NCBI GenBank assembly: GCA_947561715.1
Contig: OX387197.1
Span: forward strand, 10,847,001 to 10,911,000
Length of the DNA: 64,000 nucleotides
From: Ascidia mentula
Taxonomy: Eukaryota; Chordata; Ascidiacea; Phlebobranchia; Ascidiidae
Direction: 5' to 3'
Positions 62,301 to 64,000 of the stretch are shown here, piece by piece (the stretch's first letter is position 1; each line of letters opens with the position of its first letter). The notes beneath the pieces are model-generated. The model was not told where the DNA came from, searched no databases, and was given only the letters and a program-made list of their open reading frames with translations. The position numbers were made by a program, and so were the translations under genes.

Positions 62301-63894
62301 TCGACGCCGAACTATTAATAGCGCCAAACAGTTTTGTACGAAACATGGCCTCCCTCCTTCTTTGGTCTTAAATTTAAACCTTTTAAAAGATTTTATAAAG
62401 AACGCCAACAAACGTGAACGTCTACCACCTGGTTTATTACTCAACAACATGAAGACGGTTTATTTCATCATATTTTGTCCACAGAGATACGATGATCATT
62501 GCCGGCGTCAACAGCGGTACGAGCATTCTTGCCGGATTCGCAATTTTCTCAGCTCTCGGATTCATGGCTACAGAACAAGGCATGGAGGTCGCCGACGTCG
62601 CAGAGAAAGGTGGGTTTACTTCGTGGAAAAGTACTCGCTTACCCGCTACTCGGAAAGAGAAGCGTGTATAAAAAATATTTCTCGGATTCTCGCCATACCG
62701 CAAGCGCATTTTCACATAATTATGCGTTGTTCGAGTGCCGGGTTTACCTCATTGGACCGACGTCAGCCTTACCGCTTTACAAGACCGGTGTTTAAACACG
62801 TGTCATTCTCACATTCATGTTTTGGCTTTTGAAATCCAACCTTCCAAGAACCTTGCGGCGATTAATAGCTTGTACCTGCGCTCTGTAACGTGTTCCGTGT
62901 TCCGTATGAATGGATCGTGCCTGCTCATATTTTACACGACCGCGTTTACAAGGCACCAGCCAGGCGCTGTACTATTCCATTACGTGGTAGTCCTTACTCT
63001 CCCACTGGTTCCCATGCATTTCCCGTGTGGCTTCGCGTCCTCATAAGGTCACAACGTCTTTCTATCTCGCCGCAATATTGCTGGGAGTACTTCCGCCAAA
63101 CAAATACAGTGAATGATGGGGAACGCCGACCAAAGTAGGCATTCCTCTTTTAAATTCGCCAATTGTGATTGGTTACTATATTTGGGTGCGTCAAAACCTA
63201 AATAACGGATTGGATGAAAGAGTATACACGAGGAAGTGCATGATTTTAATATTGACTATTACTGCCTTTACGTATTTATTTATGGTATTTGCTCAATTGA
63301 TACAAATCGAGCAAATACCAGGAAATCAACTTAGGGCGTCATGTGGTTTTTGTGTTGAAATGAAATGCTGATCGGTTTAATTGTTTAACAAAGCGGATTT
63401 CTTACTTGCACTGAAGTTTAATCCCCCCTCCCCATGGTGAACCTATTATCGTCATAGCGCTCTCTGCACGTCACGCCATATGCACGCAGCTGGCGCTCTC
63501 CCGTCTGCCACTTAGCTGTTTAGAAGCCGTGCCGAGTTCTGCTTTACACATTAATTGCGTCATTCGTAATCCGGTAAACCTATATTGCGCTACGTAATTG
63601 GCGACAAGGTGAACTGCGGAGCTCGTGATAAACAACATCGATTGGCAAACTGCAGGGTCTCCGTCCGTCCGTACGCGTCGTCGCACGGCTGGTTGGAGAA
63701 CAACAGTTGCCATTCCCAACTGTTGACAGCCCCGAGATATTCCGCTTCGACATAAACTTAACGATCTCGTGTCTATTTCAGGACCCGGTCTTGCTTTCAT
63801 CGCCTATCCCAAAGAGGTCCTGTTACTTCCCGTGTCCCAACTCTGGTCTTGTCTCTTCTTTGTCATGATTTTCCTTCTCGGCATCAGCACTTTG
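56323..63894 (+). CDS. SLC6 sodium-coupled transporter, GABA/taurine/creatine-like (partial, 8 exons)
   Basis: SLC6 proteins import neurotransmitters or osmolytes with sodium and chloride across the plasma membrane. Exons are 56323-56593, 56943-57077, 57390-57630, 58699-58831, 60821-60955, 61557-61660, 62485-62609 and 63782-63894, in phase. The start MSQKAKDTE leads to a cytosolic tail. Helix 1 has [20 protein letters not shown], helix 2 [13 protein letters not shown] and helix 3 CYYAVILAW. The second outer loop has the cysteine pair in [12 protein letters not shown] and four N-glycosylation sites. Later come [51 protein letters not shown] and [13 protein letters not shown]. These fit the GABA/taurine/betaine/creatine branch; the substrate is not certain. 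Helix 8 ends LLGISTL where relatives have LGLDSQ. Intron 5 has a GC donor. The last 4 helices lie beyond the window. Confidence 0.92.
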
Positions 63895-64000
63895 GTGAGT
63901 GCCCTTGAATTTTTTCGACAATACCGGATGTACCAAAACGCACTCCAGTTGTATTTCACCTGTAAGTGGAGCTGCTGTAGTTCAAGCTCAAACCACGTTT

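Noticed and set aside
62278-62832. 184-residue plus-strand frame in the SLC6 gene
   Set aside because: It overlaps SLC6 exon 7 in a different frame and the surrounding introns; basic and low-complexity, no homology recognised.

Overview
The window is eukaryotic nuclear DNA from an animal. It is AT-rich, with short multi-exon genes, small introns (about 60 to 1,500 bases) and GT-AG or GC-AG splice sites. The gene set (FCHO-type F-BAR/muHD protein, CDC37, a membrane-anchored C1q-domain protein, a SAMD3-like protein, an SLC6 transporter and a local receptor expansion) fits an invertebrate deuterostome. A solitary ascidian such as Ciona is my best guess, but the species cannot be proved from the sequence. 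No prokaryotic operons, CRISPR arrays, rRNA or tRNA genes were recognised. All exon models were built by hand from reading frame, splice signals and recalled family sequences.

Bases 1-26011 hold a minus-strand tandem array of rhodopsin-like seven-transmembrane receptor genes with one shared exon plan: one helix per exon for exons 1-7, then one or two tail exons. Copies A (1470-3371), E (19404-21791) and F (23887-26011) have unbroken models. B (4467-7087) has an intact helical core but an altered splice acceptor before its tail exon. C (9564-11178) lost exons 3-6 and D (14032-17154) lost exons 1-2. An orphan last exon of a seventh, F-like copy lies at 8979-9120. Spacers are also duplicated: the A-B pair looks copied as a block to give C-D, and E joins an A-type 3' flank to a B/D-type body. 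Young insertions mark the array and have empty-site counterparts in sister copies: a TTAA-flanked MITE, a small non-coding LTR element with ATAC target repeats, and several GIY-YIG (Penelope-like) retroelement fragments, some with hammerhead-like cores.

From 27142 onward the DNA is ordinary single-copy host sequence. It holds CDC37 (+, 8 exons, 384 aa), a convergent type II membrane C1q-domain gene (-, with two alternative cytoplasmic N-termini), a decayed C2H2 zinc-finger pseudogene (+), FCHO (+, 26 exons, about 1,163 aa), a SAMD3-like gene (+, 9 exons, 461 aa) and an SLC6 transporter (+, at least 8 exons, running off the right end).

The genes do not form a pathway. FCHO nucleates clathrin pits, CDC37 loads kinases on Hsp90, and the SLC6 protein imports a small amino-acid-like solute with sodium. 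The most unusual features are the structured decay and recombination of the receptor array, the alternative N-termini of the C1q protein, five GC-AG introns spread over four genes, and a changed sodium-site motif in the SLC6 transporter.
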